Assembly: GCF_003324185.1 (NCBI RefSeq)
Contig: NZ_PXUP01000010.1
Location: forward strand, 1-64,000
Source of the DNA: Faecalibacterium prausnitzii
Lineage (GTDB): Bacteria; Bacillota; Clostridia; Oscillospirales; Ruminococcaceae
Length of the DNA stretch: 64,000 nt
Direction: 5' to 3'
Part shown: positions 1 to 7,331 of the stretch, piece after piece
Position numbering within the stretch: the first letter of the stretch is position 1
Layout: each line of letters opens with the position of its first letter
The notes under the pieces: generated by a model
Databases searched by the model: none
What the model was told of the DNA's origin: nothing
Seen by the model: the letters and a program-made list of their open reading frames with translations, nothing else
Translations under genes and position numbers: made by a program

Positions 1-505
1 TAGCCGTTTTACTGCGTACGTGCGTACGAGAGATTGGTACGCACGTACGCAGCGATTTGCCCGAAGCGCACCCTATACAGCCGTTTCCCCCTCGGAGAGC
101 CCACTACACTTTGCAGACCGCAGGGATGAAAGTGTCATAGTGGGTTATTACACTTCCGCAGAAGCGCCTTTTCCTCGCCGCAAACAGCCGGGGTGCACTT
201 TTGTGGAGCTCTTCTGTGCGGCGAATCCACATCGCCCACAGGCGATGTGAGCAGGGATTCCAAAGAGGGCGCAGCACCCTTGGCACACGACTTTGGTACA
301 AAGTCTAGTGTGTTACACCTTGATAGAGGTGTACAGAATCCCGATATGCAAAAAGCCCCATGCCCAACACCTTAACGGTGCGGACATGGGACTTGATGCT
401 TCCTCGGCCTAGCCGGGTACTCGTAACCAATCCTGACAGGCAGTTGCCATGTCATTTCTCGAAAACTGTTTTACGAACACCCAGCTAACAGCCGGGGTGC
501 TTTTT
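1..505 (+). ncRNA. Candidate structured non-coding RNA, unidentified, 5' end outside the window
   Basis: No convincing gene lies here. The plus strand folds into a run of hairpins: a perfect 16-bp stem (12-27 with 37-52), a 7+6-bp stem (100-112 with 129-144), 9 bp (228-236 with 241-249), an 11-bp bulged stem (284-294 with 300-312), 7 bp (314-320 with 327-333) and a stem at 357-390. The segment GACATGG at 383-389 can instead pair with CCATGTC at 447-453, so two folds compete. A 14-base sequence, AACAGCCGGGGTGC, occurs at 183-196 and 487-500. A terminator closes the region at 478-505. The 357-390 hairpin also has a T-run on the minus strand, so an antisense transcript is possible. It does not match the core motifs I know for RNase P, tmRNA, 6S, SRP or T-box RNA. 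Confidence 0.35.
476..505 (+). terminator. Intrinsic terminator closing the 1-505 region
   Basis: CACCC (478-482) pairs with GGGTG (495-499), with an inner GCT/AGC stem, followed by five T at 501-505. It faces plus and precedes the XRE promoter, so it should end a transcript that enters from the left. Confidence 0.55.
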
Positions 506-537
506 GTCTGGTCATGAAAGCTTTTTGTAATATATAC

Positions 538-566
538 TTGTCATTTAGAATGGTAAATGCTACTAT
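538..566 (+). promoter_or_regulatory. Promoter with internal palindrome, upstream of the XRE regulator
   Basis: TTGTCA at 538-543 and TACTAT at 561-566 are 17 bp apart. A perfect inverted repeat, CATTTA (542-547) and TAAATG (554-559) with a 6-bp centre, sits between the two boxes. That is a natural place for an autoregulatory operator of the downstream XRE protein; binding itself is inference. Confidence 0.6.
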
Positions 567-616
567 ATGTCCAGAGGATAAAACAAATGCCGACCCGGCA
601 GGAAAGGAGCGTATCA

Positions 617-814
617 ATGCCGAAGAACCTGAAATTAAAGGCCGCTCGTGCGGAAAAGGACATGACGCAAGGCGCGCTTGCCGAGGCGGCAGGGGTTTCG
701 CGCCAGACTATCAATGCCATTGAAAAAGGGGAGTACAACCCCACCATCAACCTTTGCCGCAGTATCTGTAAAATTCTGGATAAGACATTGGATGAACTGT
801 TCTGGGAGGAATGA
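617..814 (+). CDS. XRE-family transcriptional regulator, short (YozG-like)
   Basis: A 65-residue protein that is almost entirely one Cro/C1-type helix-turn-helix. Residues 5-35 carry the helix pair, with MTQGALAEAAGVSRQTI as the recognition part, followed by EKGEYNPTINLCRSICK and a short acidic tail. The ATG at 617 is chosen because AAAGGAG precedes it at the right distance; the frame stays open further upstream but without a ribosome site. It lies 3 bp before a small membrane protein gene, a common arrangement in which the regulator controls its neighbour. The palindrome in its promoter suggests autoregulation. The effector is unknown. Confidence 0.85.
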   Translation: MPKNLKLKAARAEKDMTQGALAEAAGVSRQTINAIEKGEYNPTINLCRSICKILDKTLDELFWEE

Positions 815-817
815 ACT

Positions 818-1261
818 ATGAAATTTTCACTATACAGCAAGAAAAACCAGTTAGACGAGATGCAGGAGCAGACCATGCGCAAAATTGAAAGCCATGGCTT
901 CTGGCTGCTGTGGGGCAGCCTTCTGGCGGCGTGGATCGTGCAGACGGTGTTCGGGGCTGCGGACAAGGCCGCCGGAGAGTGGGTCGTATTCATGATCGGC
1001 TGTATCTATACGGTTGTCGCGTGTCTGCGCAATGGTCTGTGGGATCGCCACTTTTTGGATACGCCCCCGGCCAATGCCGTGTGGTCTCTGGTGGCTGCGG
1101 TGGCGGTTACGCTGATCTGCGGTTTTTCCCGTGGATACTGGGTCGGTGCCGCTTTTGCCGGTGTTTTTACCGGCATCCTGTGCTTTGCATTGCTGCAGCT
1201 GTGCGCCGTATTGACACGCAAACGGCGCGAGCATCTGGATGACCCGAAGGACGGAGAATAA
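818..1261 (+). CDS. Small integral membrane protein (DUF6773-like)
   Basis: 147 residues with an amphipathic N-terminus (QLDEMQEQTMRKIE) and about four hydrophobic segments near residues 30-48, 55-70, 88-105 and 110-130, ending in a charged cytoplasmic tail. The start overlaps the ribosome site at the end of the XRE gene (GGGAGGA), so the two genes are co-translated. Proteins of this look are found paired with short XRE regulators in Firmicutes; their biochemical role is not known. The family assignment is from memory of the N-terminal pattern and is moderate. Confidence 0.7.
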   Translation: MKFSLYSKKNQLDEMQEQTMRKIESHGFWLLWGSLLAAWIVQTVFGAADKAAGEWVVFMIGCIYTVVACLRNGLWDRHFLDTPPANAVWSLVAAVAVTLICGFSRGYWVGAAFAGVFTGILCFALLQLCAVLTRKRREHLDDPKDGE

Positions 1262-1267
1262 TATTAT

Positions 1268-1311
1268 AAAAAGGGGCTGCTGCACAGCATTTGATGCAGC
1301 AGCCCCTTTTG
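1268..1311 (+). terminator. Intrinsic terminator after the XRE operon
   Basis: A GGGGCTGCTGCA arm pairs with TGCAGCAGCCCC around a short loop and runs into TTTT at 1307-1310. It separates the XRE pair from gltX. Confidence 0.85.
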
Positions 1312-1336
1312 CATGGGTGCATGATATTATCCCGCA

Positions 1337-1365
1337 TTGACAAATCTGCGCAGAATAAGTACAAT
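1337..1365 (+). promoter_or_regulatory. Promoter of gltX
   Basis: TTGACA at 1337-1342 and TACAAT at 1360-1365 with a 17-bp spacer. The start codon of gltX follows about 50 bp later. Confidence 0.7.
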
Positions 1366-1417
1366 AAAACATAGCTATCCGCAAATTTTTTGCATGAGAA
1401 TAAAGGAGCGTTTTTCT

Positions 1418-2887
1418 ATGCCGAGCAATAAAGTCCGCACCCGTTTTGCACCCTCGCCCACGGGTTATATGCACGTTGGCAACCTGCGTACCGCCCTGTA
1501 CACCTACCTGATGGCCAAGCACGAGGATGGCACCTTCATCCTGCGCATCGAGGACACCGATCAGGGCCGCTATGTGGAGGGCGCTGTGGATGTCATCTAC
1601 AATACCCTGCGGGAGACCGGCCTTCTGTGGGACGAGGGCCCGGATATCGGCGGCCCCGTGGGCCCCTATGTGCAGAGCGAGCGCATGGGCATGTTCAAGC
1701 AGTACGCCGAGCAGCTGGTGGCAGAGGGCAAGGCCTATTACTGCTTCTGCACCGAGGAGCGTCTGGAAGCCCTGCACGCCGAGCAGCGCGCTGCCGGTGA
1801 GATGACCCACTACGACGGCTGCTGCCGCGAGCTGCCCAAGGAGGAAGTGGAAAAGCGCCTTGCCGCAGGCGAGCCTTACGTCATCCGCCAGAAGATCCCC
1901 CGCGAGGGCGTGACCGGCTTTGACGATGTGGTGTACGGCCACATCGAGGTGAACAACAGCGAGATGGACGACCAGATCCTCATCAAGACCGATGGGATGC
2001 CCACCTACAACTTTGCCAACGTGGTGGACGACCACCTGATGGGCATTACCCACGTCATCCGCGGCAGCGAGTATCTGTCCTCCACCCCCAAGTATAACCT
2101 GCTGTATCAGGCCTTTGGCTGGGACATCCCCACCTATATCCACTGCCCGCCGGTGATGAAGGACGCCCAGAACAAGCTGTCCAAGCGCAACGGCGATGCA
2201 AGCTATCAGGATCTGGTAGCAAAGGGCTACCTGACCGAGGCAGTGCTGAACTATATCTGCCTGCTGGGCTGGAGCCCCCGCGGCGAGTACGCCGAGCAGG
2301 AGATCTTCTCCCTGCCGGAGCTGGTCAAGATCTGGTCCCCGGAGGGCATCTCCAAGTCCCCCGCCATCTTCGACCCCCTCAAGCTGCGCGCCATCAATGC
2401 GGAGTATATCCGCCGCCTCAGCCCCGAGGAATTCCAGAAAAAGGCCGAGCCGTGGATCGACAGCGCCGTGCACAGCGCCATCGACAAAAAGCTGCTGTGC
2501 GCAAACCTGCAGCCCCGGTGCGAGGTGCTGGGCGAGATCCCCGAGCAGCTGGATTTCTTTGACGCCATGCCGGAGTACGACGTGAGCCTGTACGCCAACA
2601 AAAAGCAAAAGACCACCCCGGAGACTGCAAAAGAAGCACTGGAAGCCCTGCTGCCGGTGCTGAGCGACGAGGCGCTGGATTTTGCAAACCGCGATGCCGT
2701 GTTTGATGCCTGCAAGGCAAAGGCAGAGGAGCTGGGCAAAAAGAACGGCTGGCTGCTCTACCCGCTGGGCATTGCCCTGTCCGGCAAGCAGCGCACCCCC
2801 GGCGGCGGCACCGACCTTGCCTGCATGATGGGCCGCGAAAAGACCCTGCAGCGCGTGCAGGATGCCATTGCAAAGCTGAACGGTTAA
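1418..2887 (+). CDS. gltX: Glutamyl-tRNA synthetase
   Basis: 489-residue class I aminoacyl-tRNA synthetase that charges tRNA-Glu (and possibly tRNA-Gln, as in most Firmicutes) with glutamate in the cytosol. The catalytic Rossmann fold opens with RFAPSPTGYMHVGNLRTA, which holds the HIGH-type motif, and continues with RIEDTDQ. The KMSKS-type loop is KLSKRNG near residue 250. The C-terminal anticodon-binding helical domain runs to the end. The ATG at 1418 is chosen because AAAGGAG (1402-1408) sits in front of it; upstream in-frame ATGs lack a ribosome site. Length is normal for the family. Monocistronic, with its own promoter. Confidence 0.97.
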   Translation: MPSNKVRTRFAPSPTGYMHVGNLRTALYTYLMAKHEDGTFILRIEDTDQGRYVEGAVDVIYNTLRETGLLWDEGPDIGGPVGPYVQSERMGMFKQYAEQLVAEGKAYYCFCTEERLEALHAEQRAAGEMTHYDGCCRELPKEEVEKRLAAGEPYVIRQKIPREGVTGFDDVVYGHIEVNNSEMDDQILIKTDGMPTYNFANVVDDHLMGITHVIRGSEYLSSTPKYNLLYQAFGWDIPTYIHCPPVMKDAQNKLSKRNGDASYQDLVAKGYLTEAVLNYICLLGWSPRGEYAEQEIFSLPELVKIWSPEGISKSPAIFDPLKLRAINAEYIRRLSPEEFQKKAEPWIDSAVHSAIDKKLLCANLQPRCEVLGEIPEQLDFFDAMPEYDVSLYANKKQKTTPETAKEALEALLPVLSDEALDFANRDAVFDACKAKAEELGKKNGWLLYPLGIALSGKQRTPGGGTDLACMMGREKTLQRVQDAIAKLNG

Positions 2888-2922
2888 GTGATATAAGTAC
2901 AGTGATCTGGGAGGTGGAACCT

Positions 2923-3195
2923 ATGATGTACCCGTTTATGACATTGGACGACGATACCGAAATCGTGCATTCCGAGATGAAGCCCGATGGCCGGGTGAAG
3001 GTGTACCTTGAAAAACCGGATGCAGAAGATTGTTTCCACTCAGCAGTGTGCTGGCTGCCGGGCTATGACTGGCAGGAGGTGCACGGTTTCACGCCGGAGG
3101 AGATCGCGCGGTATCAGAAAATCGTGGAGTCCACCGCGCATCTGATCTTGCAGTTCTCCCAAGAAGGAGGCGTGGAAAATGCCGCAGGTTTTTAA
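2923..3195 (+). CDS. Small hypothetical protein paired with DUF4160
   Basis: 90 residues, acidic, no membrane segment. Visible features are an N-terminal TEIVHSE-type strand, a KVYLEKPD strand, CWLPGYDWQEVHGFTPEEI and a C-terminal helix. GGAGGTGG at 2909-2916 selects the ATG at 2923. Its end overlaps the next gene by 17 bp, so the pair is translationally coupled. The layout, a small acidic protein followed by a small DUF4160 protein, resembles the DUF2442/DUF4160 pairs often suspected of being toxin-antitoxin-like. I do not recognise this protein's own family. Confidence 0.75.
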   Translation: MMYPFMTLDDDTEIVHSEMKPDGRVKVYLEKPDAEDCFHSAVCWLPGYDWQEVHGFTPEEIARYQKIVESTAHLILQFSQEGGVENAAGF

Positions 3196-3457
3196 GGTTG
3201 GCTCCTACTGGGTCTACTTCTGGGCCAATGAGAACGAACCGCTGGAGCCAATCCATGTGCACGTTGCACAGGGGGCACCCAACAGCAACGCCACCAAGAT
3301 CTGGATCACCAAGGCGGGTGGCTGCTACCTGTGCAATAATAACTCTCAGATCCCGCCCCGGGTGCTGCGCAACATTATGGCAGTTATTGAAGCGCGCAGC
3401 GGGGAAGTGATCGAAAAATGGACAGCCTTTTTTGGCGAGATCCGCTATTTCTGCTGA
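3179..3457 (+). CDS. DUF4160 domain protein
   Basis: 92 residues that fit DUF4160: MPQVFKVGSYWVYFWANE at the N-terminus, then EPIHVHV and KIWIT, with a C-terminal helix and a final aromatic strand. The function of DUF4160 is not established; it is commonly found beside another small protein in cassette-like pairs. GAAGGAGG at 3163-3170 serves its ATG, inside the 3' end of the upstream gene, so expression is coupled. A terminator follows immediately, making this a compact two-gene unit. Confidence 0.85.
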   Translation: MPQVFKVGSYWVYFWANENEPLEPIHVHVAQGAPNSNATKIWITKAGGCYLCNNNSQIPPRVLRNIMAVIEARSGEVIEKWTAFFGEIRYFC

Positions 3458-3474
3458 ACAGTTGAAAATACCCC

Positions 3475-3513
3475 CAAAGCCCTGCGGCAAAATGACGGCC
3501 GCAGGGCTTTTTT
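3475..3513 (+). terminator. Intrinsic terminator after the DUF4160 pair
   Basis: AAAGCCCTGCGGC pairs with GCCGCAGGGCTTT around an 8-base loop and is followed by T residues up to 3513. Confidence 0.88.
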
Positions 3514-3640
3514 GCGTCTTTGGGCGGGTTTGGGGCGGTTCTATGCACCGCGCCAAAAACTGCCGCTGCCCCGCGTTACAGTATATGCAGACAGTGCGGG
3601 GAACAGAACAAAATTCCCCGCCGGAAAGCGGGGGATTTTT

Positions 3641-5935
3641 ATGACAGAGCGGATGAGTGTTTTATCTTCGGACGGGCGGTGCTTGCAGCCTTCGCCCTTG
3701 GCGGCACGGGCGATGCTGCGCCCGGCGGCGCGGCGGCTGGCAGCGGTGGGCATCGGCTTTGCCGGCGGCTGGGCGGTGCTGTACGGGGCGCTGATGCCCT
3801 TTGGGCTGGGGCTGACCCTTGGGCTGGCAGAGGATTGCTTTGCGCCCTGTGCGGCAGGGGCGGCGCTGGGGCTGCTGCTCCATGGGCTGGGGGCGCTTTC
3901 GCTGCGCAGCCTGTGTCAGCTGTGTGCGCTGGGCGCTGCCGTGGCAGCCCGCTGGCTGCTGCCGCAAAAGTTTGTCCCCGCCGCGCTGGCGGGCTGCGGT
4001 ACATTGACCGGTATGGCGCTGTGCTTTGCGCTGGGCAGCAGCGGCGGGGCAGACCTTTTGTTGTACAGTGCGGCAGACGCATTGCTTGCGGCGGGCATCG
4101 GCTTCGGACTGCGTAGATTCGCCCCGGAGCGCCCGGGCATGGGCACGCTGCTGGTGGGCGCAGCTGTGGCGGCGGCGCTGGGCAGTGTGCGGTGGGGGTG
4201 GTTTTCGCCCGGGGTATTGGCGTGTGCCGCCGCAGAGCTGGCGCTGTGCTGCCGGGCACAGAAGTTTGCCGCCCTGAGCGGCAGCGCGGTACTGGGGGCA
4301 GCTCTCTGCGCCGCAGACCCTGCCCTTGCCCCGGCGGCAGCGGGGCTTGGCTGTGCCACGGCAGCGGCGGCGGTGCTGGCACCCGGACGGCGGATGGAAA
4401 CCCTTGCCGCCTACGCGGGCGGGTGCGTGTCCGGGGTACTCTGCGTACAGCCGCCCGGAAACGCCTTTGGGCTGCTGTTCAGCGCCTGCGGCGGCATGGC
4501 GGTGGTCTGTCTGCTGCCCGGCGGCTGGCTTGCCCCGGCAGCAGACACCCCGCAGAGCGGGGAAAACGCTCCCGCGCCCGCCCGCAGTGCGGCGGCGTCC
4601 ACCCGGCTGGAAGCCGTGGCACAGAGCCTTTCCTCGCTGGCGGAGACGGTGAACGCGGTCTACGAGGGCTTGCCCCGGCGGCGGGAAGGTTTCCGCTGGG
4701 TCATAGACAATGTACATGATACTCTTTGTTTTAACTGCGGGCGGCGGGAGACCTGCTGGAAGCAGGAATACACCGCCACCATGGCGGGCATGGAAGCGCT
4801 GCGTCCGCTGCTGGAACAGAATGGAAGCGTGGAAGCGGCACAGTTGCCCGGGGAATTGTCCCGCTGCATCCACCCGGCGGCGCTGTGTGCGGCGGCGGGG
4901 CGCAGCTTTGCGCTGTACCGCAGCCGCAAGGAAGCGCGCATCCATTCCGAGGCCATGCGCACCGCCCTGACCGAGCAGTACAGCGCCGTAGCCGAGGCAC
5001 TTGGGGTGCTCAGCGAGCAGCTGGGACGTCCCGGCGACCCCGAGCCCTATAAATCCAGCCGGGTGGCGGAGTTCTTCACCGGGCTGGGTGCGCCGCCGCA
5101 GGAGTGCGCCGTCACGCTGGACGACCTTGGCCGCACCCATGCCGCCGTCACCCTGCCGCGCACCCGGTTCACCCCGCAGGAGCTGGCGGCGCTGGCGGGG
5201 GAGGTGGGGCATATCTGCCGCCGCACGCTGGAGGTGCCGCAGGTGCTCTCCTGCAAGGGCATGACCACCCTGCTGTTCAGCGAAAGACCGGCGCTGCGGG
5301 CGGTGTTCGGGGCGGCAAGCGCTGCCGCCCGGGGTGAGGTATCCGGCGATGCAGTGCAGCAGTTTTGCAGCCCTACGGCGGCGCAGATGATCCTATGTGA
5401 CGGCATGGGTACCGGACGCCCGGCGGCGGTGGACGGCAATCTGGCGGCAGAGCTGACCGCCCGGCTGCTCAAGGCGGGCTTTACCGCCGAGCTGGCGGCG
5501 CGGCTGGTGAACGTGGCGCTGGCCCTGAAAAGCGAGGACGAGAGCGGCGCAACGCTGGACCTGATCAGCGTGGACTTATACACCGGCACGGCGCGGCTGT
5601 TCAAGGCCGGTGCCGCCCCGGGGTTTCTGGTGCACGGCGGGCGGGTGCGGGCTGTGGGCGAAGCCACCCTGCCCATGGGAGTGCTGGGCGGGGTGAACGG
5701 GCAGAGCCGGGTGGTGCACCTGACCGCCGGGGACTACGCGGTACTGGTATCGGACGGCTTGCTGGTGGATGGCGCGGGCTGGGTGGCGAAGCAGGTGGAG
5801 CTTTCGGCGGCGGCAGGAGACGCACCGGAAAAGCTGGCGGAGACGCTGGTACAGACCGCCCGCATCCGCGCGCAAAAGACCGGCCGCCCGGATGATATCA
5901 CCGCCGCCGTGCTCCGGCTGGAAAAGAGCGGATAA
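3641..5935 (+). CDS. SpoIIE-like membrane PP2C phosphatase
   Basis: 764 residues. The N-terminal 310 or so are very hydrophobic and Ala/Leu/Gly rich, consistent with about ten membrane helices as in SpoIIE. A middle region includes a cysteine cluster, CFNCGRRETCWKQ, near residue 365, typical of the SpoIIE regulatory segment. The C-terminal 200 residues form a PP2C phosphatase with metal-binding aspartates in LCDGMGTG, VSDGLLVDG and GRPDDIT. In Bacillus SpoIIE dephosphorylates SpoIIAA to activate sigma-F. No other sporulation gene is in this window, so its role here is open. Start at 3641 is preferred over 3653; its ribosome site (GGGGGA) is modest. Confidence 0.88.
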   Translation: MTERMSVLSSDGRCLQPSPLAARAMLRPAARRLAAVGIGFAGGWAVLYGALMPFGLGLTLGLAEDCFAPCAAGAALGLLLHGLGALSLRSLCQLCALGAAVAARWLLPQKFVPAALAGCGTLTGMALCFALGSSGGADLLLYSAADALLAAGIGFGLRRFAPERPGMGTLLVGAAVAAALGSVRWGWFSPGVLACAAAELALCCRAQKFAALSGSAVLGAALCAADPALAPAAAGLGCATAAAAVLAPGRRMETLAAYAGGCVSGVLCVQPPGNAFGLLFSACGGMAVVCLLPGGWLAPAADTPQSGENAPAPARSAAASTRLEAVAQSLSSLAETVNAVYEGLPRRREGFRWVIDNVHDTLCFNCGRRETCWKQEYTATMAGMEALRPLLEQNGSVEAAQLPGELSRCIHPAALCAAAGRSFALYRSRKEARIHSEAMRTALTEQYSAVAEALGVLSEQLGRPGDPEPYKSSRVAEFFTGLGAPPQECAVTLDDLGRTHAAVTLPRTRFTPQELAALAGEVGHICRRTLEVPQVLSCKGMTTLLFSERPALRAVFGAASAAARGEVSGDAVQQFCSPTAAQMILCDGMGTGRPAAVDGNLAAELTARLLKAGFTAELAARLVNVALALKSEDESGATLDLISVDLYTGTARLFKAGAAPGFLVHGGRVRAVGEATLPMGVLGGVNGQSRVVHLTAGDYAVLVSDGLLVDGAGWVAKQVELSAAAGDAPEKLAETLVQTARIRAQKTGRPDDITAAVLRLEKSG

Positions 5936-6059
5936 CAGGCGTTGCATATCATGAGCAATTCTCCGCTTAAAGGCTTCCCCCGGTCGGGGAAAATCTGTCC
6001 CCAAGGGGTGAAGGCTTTTGTGCTGGCGGGAAAGTTTGTGGCATAACGAAAGGCTTCCG

Positions 6060-6088
6060 TTGCAATTTGCGGGAAGGAGGGGTATACT
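6060..6088 (+). promoter_or_regulatory. Promoter of the pectinesterase gene
   Basis: TTGCAA at 6060-6065 and TATACT at 6083-6088 with a 17-bp spacer. The short leader carries a 7-bp GC hairpin (6105-6111 with 6115-6121) that ends just before the AGGAGG ribosome site at 6124-6129, so it could tune translation. Confidence 0.7.
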
Positions 6089-6135
6089 GGAAGCATATTT
6101 TTCAGCCCGGCAGTGCCGGGCGCAGGAGGCGGCTT

Positions 6136-7101
6136 ATGCTTACCATCAATGTTGCACCCGACGGCAGCGGACAGTTTACCACCATTTCCGAGGCGGTGCT
6201 GGCAGTGCCCTACGACTGCCCTGCGGTCATCCGCATCGCGCCGGGTATTTACCGGGAAAAGCTGGTTTGTGAGAAAAAGGATATCACCCTTGCGGGCGCG
6301 GGCATGGATGCCACCCGGCTGGTATGGAACGACGGCGGCAAGCTGCCGCACCCGGACGGGCGCCCCACCCACACCTTCCGCAGCTATACCGCCTTTTTCA
6401 GCGGCGAAAAGCTGCGGGTGGAGGATATGACCATCGAGAACGACGCAGGCCCCGGCGCAAAGGCCGGGCAGGCCATCGCAGCCTATGTGGACAGCGCCCG
6501 GGCGGCGTTTGACCGTGTGCGGCTGCTGGGCAATCAGGATACTTTGTTCTGCGCCCCTCTGCCGGAGAAAGAGCGGGAGAAGGACGGCTTTCTGGGCCCG
6601 CGCGGGCTGGCACCCCGCCGGGCAAGCGCACAGTATTACCACGCCTGCGAAATTGCCGGGGACATTGATTTTATCTTTGGCGGGGCAGACGCCCTGTTTG
6701 AGCACTGCACCCTGCGCACGGTGGATAACGGCCTTGCGCACAGCTGGGTCACCGCACCCTCCGGTGCGGCGGATGGGCTGGGCTTTGTGTTCTGGGACTG
6801 CGATTTTGTCTCGGACTGCCCGGCGGGCAGCGTGTATCTGGGCAGACCGTGGCGGCCTACCGGTAAAACGGCGGTGCTGGACTGCCGCCTTGGGGCGCAC
6901 ATTGCGCCGGAGGGTTTTGCCGGCTGGAACGACCGCACCGACACGGCGCTGGCCGGCTTTGCTGAGGCAGGCAGCACCGGCGCAGGCGCAGGAGAGCGCC
7001 CCGGGTGGGTGCAGGCGCTTTCGGCTGCCGAGGCCGCTGCGCTGCTGCGCGCTGCCCGGCAGAAGTGCCGCATGGAGACTACGGAAAGGATAACGGAATG
7101 A
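6136..7101 (+). CDS. Pectinesterase (carbohydrate esterase 8 type), cytoplasmic
   Basis: 321 residues of right-handed beta-helix pectin methylesterase, which removes methyl groups from galacturonan. The family's catalytic residues are in place: Gln134 in GNQDTLF, Asp178 in GDIDFIFGG and Arg237 in YLGRPW. The equivalent of the second acid is in the same DFIFG block. There is no signal peptide: the protein starts MLTINVAPDGSGQFTTISEA, directly with the family's first strand. It should therefore act on imported oligosaccharides inside the cell. AGGAGG at 6124-6129 fixes the start. The stop overlaps the start of the next small gene. Confidence 0.93.
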   Translation: MLTINVAPDGSGQFTTISEAVLAVPYDCPAVIRIAPGIYREKLVCEKKDITLAGAGMDATRLVWNDGGKLPHPDGRPTHTFRSYTAFFSGEKLRVEDMTIENDAGPGAKAGQAIAAYVDSARAAFDRVRLLGNQDTLFCAPLPEKEREKDGFLGPRGLAPRRASAQYYHACEIAGDIDFIFGGADALFEHCTLRTVDNGLAHSWVTAPSGAADGLGFVFWDCDFVSDCPAGSVYLGRPWRPTGKTAVLDCRLGAHIAPEGFAGWNDRTDTALAGFAEAGSTGAGAGERPGWVQALSAAEAAALLRAARQKCRMETTERITE

Positions 7102-7259
7102 AAAAATTACCCAATGCAGTAAAATGGCTCATCATTCTGGTGGTGCTGGGTGCCATGGGTGCCATGATGTGGGCGGTGAACGACCGCGCCTCCCGCGTGG
7201 AGATGCCCGCCCCGGACAACACCTTTGGCATCTACCATACAGCAGAGAGCGGAACATAA
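7098..7259 (+). CDS. Small single-pass membrane protein
   Basis: 53 residues: MKKL, then a hydrophobic helix (residues 8-26, WLIILVVLGAMGAMMWAV) and a polar tail. Its ATG overlaps the pectinesterase stop (ATGA), with GGAAAGGA upstream, so it is translationally coupled. No known family was recognised. The tail, which would lie outside if the positive N-terminus stays in, has no enzymatic motif. Confidence 0.65.
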   Translation: MKKLPNAVKWLIILVVLGAMGAMMWAVNDRASRVEMPAPDNTFGIYHTAESGT

Positions 7260-7260
7260 T

Positions 7261-7313
7261 AAAGCACCGGCAGTTTCCCGATTGGAAGAGTTGGAAAACT
7301 GTCGGTGCTTTTT
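7261..7313 (+). terminator. Intrinsic terminator, probably bidirectional
   Basis: AAAGCACCG-CAGTTT pairs with AAACTG-CGGTGCTTT with a T-run on the plus side and an A-run opposite. It serves the pectinesterase operon and, on the other strand, the two-component operon that converges on it. Confidence 0.85.
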
Positions 7314-7331
7314 CTGTGTTACAGGGGGCGT

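Noticed and set aside
390-453. Minus-strand likeness to an SRP RNA (GTCAGGA and GGAAGCA)
   Set aside because: The conserved SRP core needs GTCAGG directly followed by YCCGGAAGGAAGCAGC; here the parts are 30 bases apart and not in that form.
851-2608. Minus-strand open frame of 585 codons opposite gltX
   Set aside because: It covers the gltX region and the terminator; composition is that of an antisense frame.
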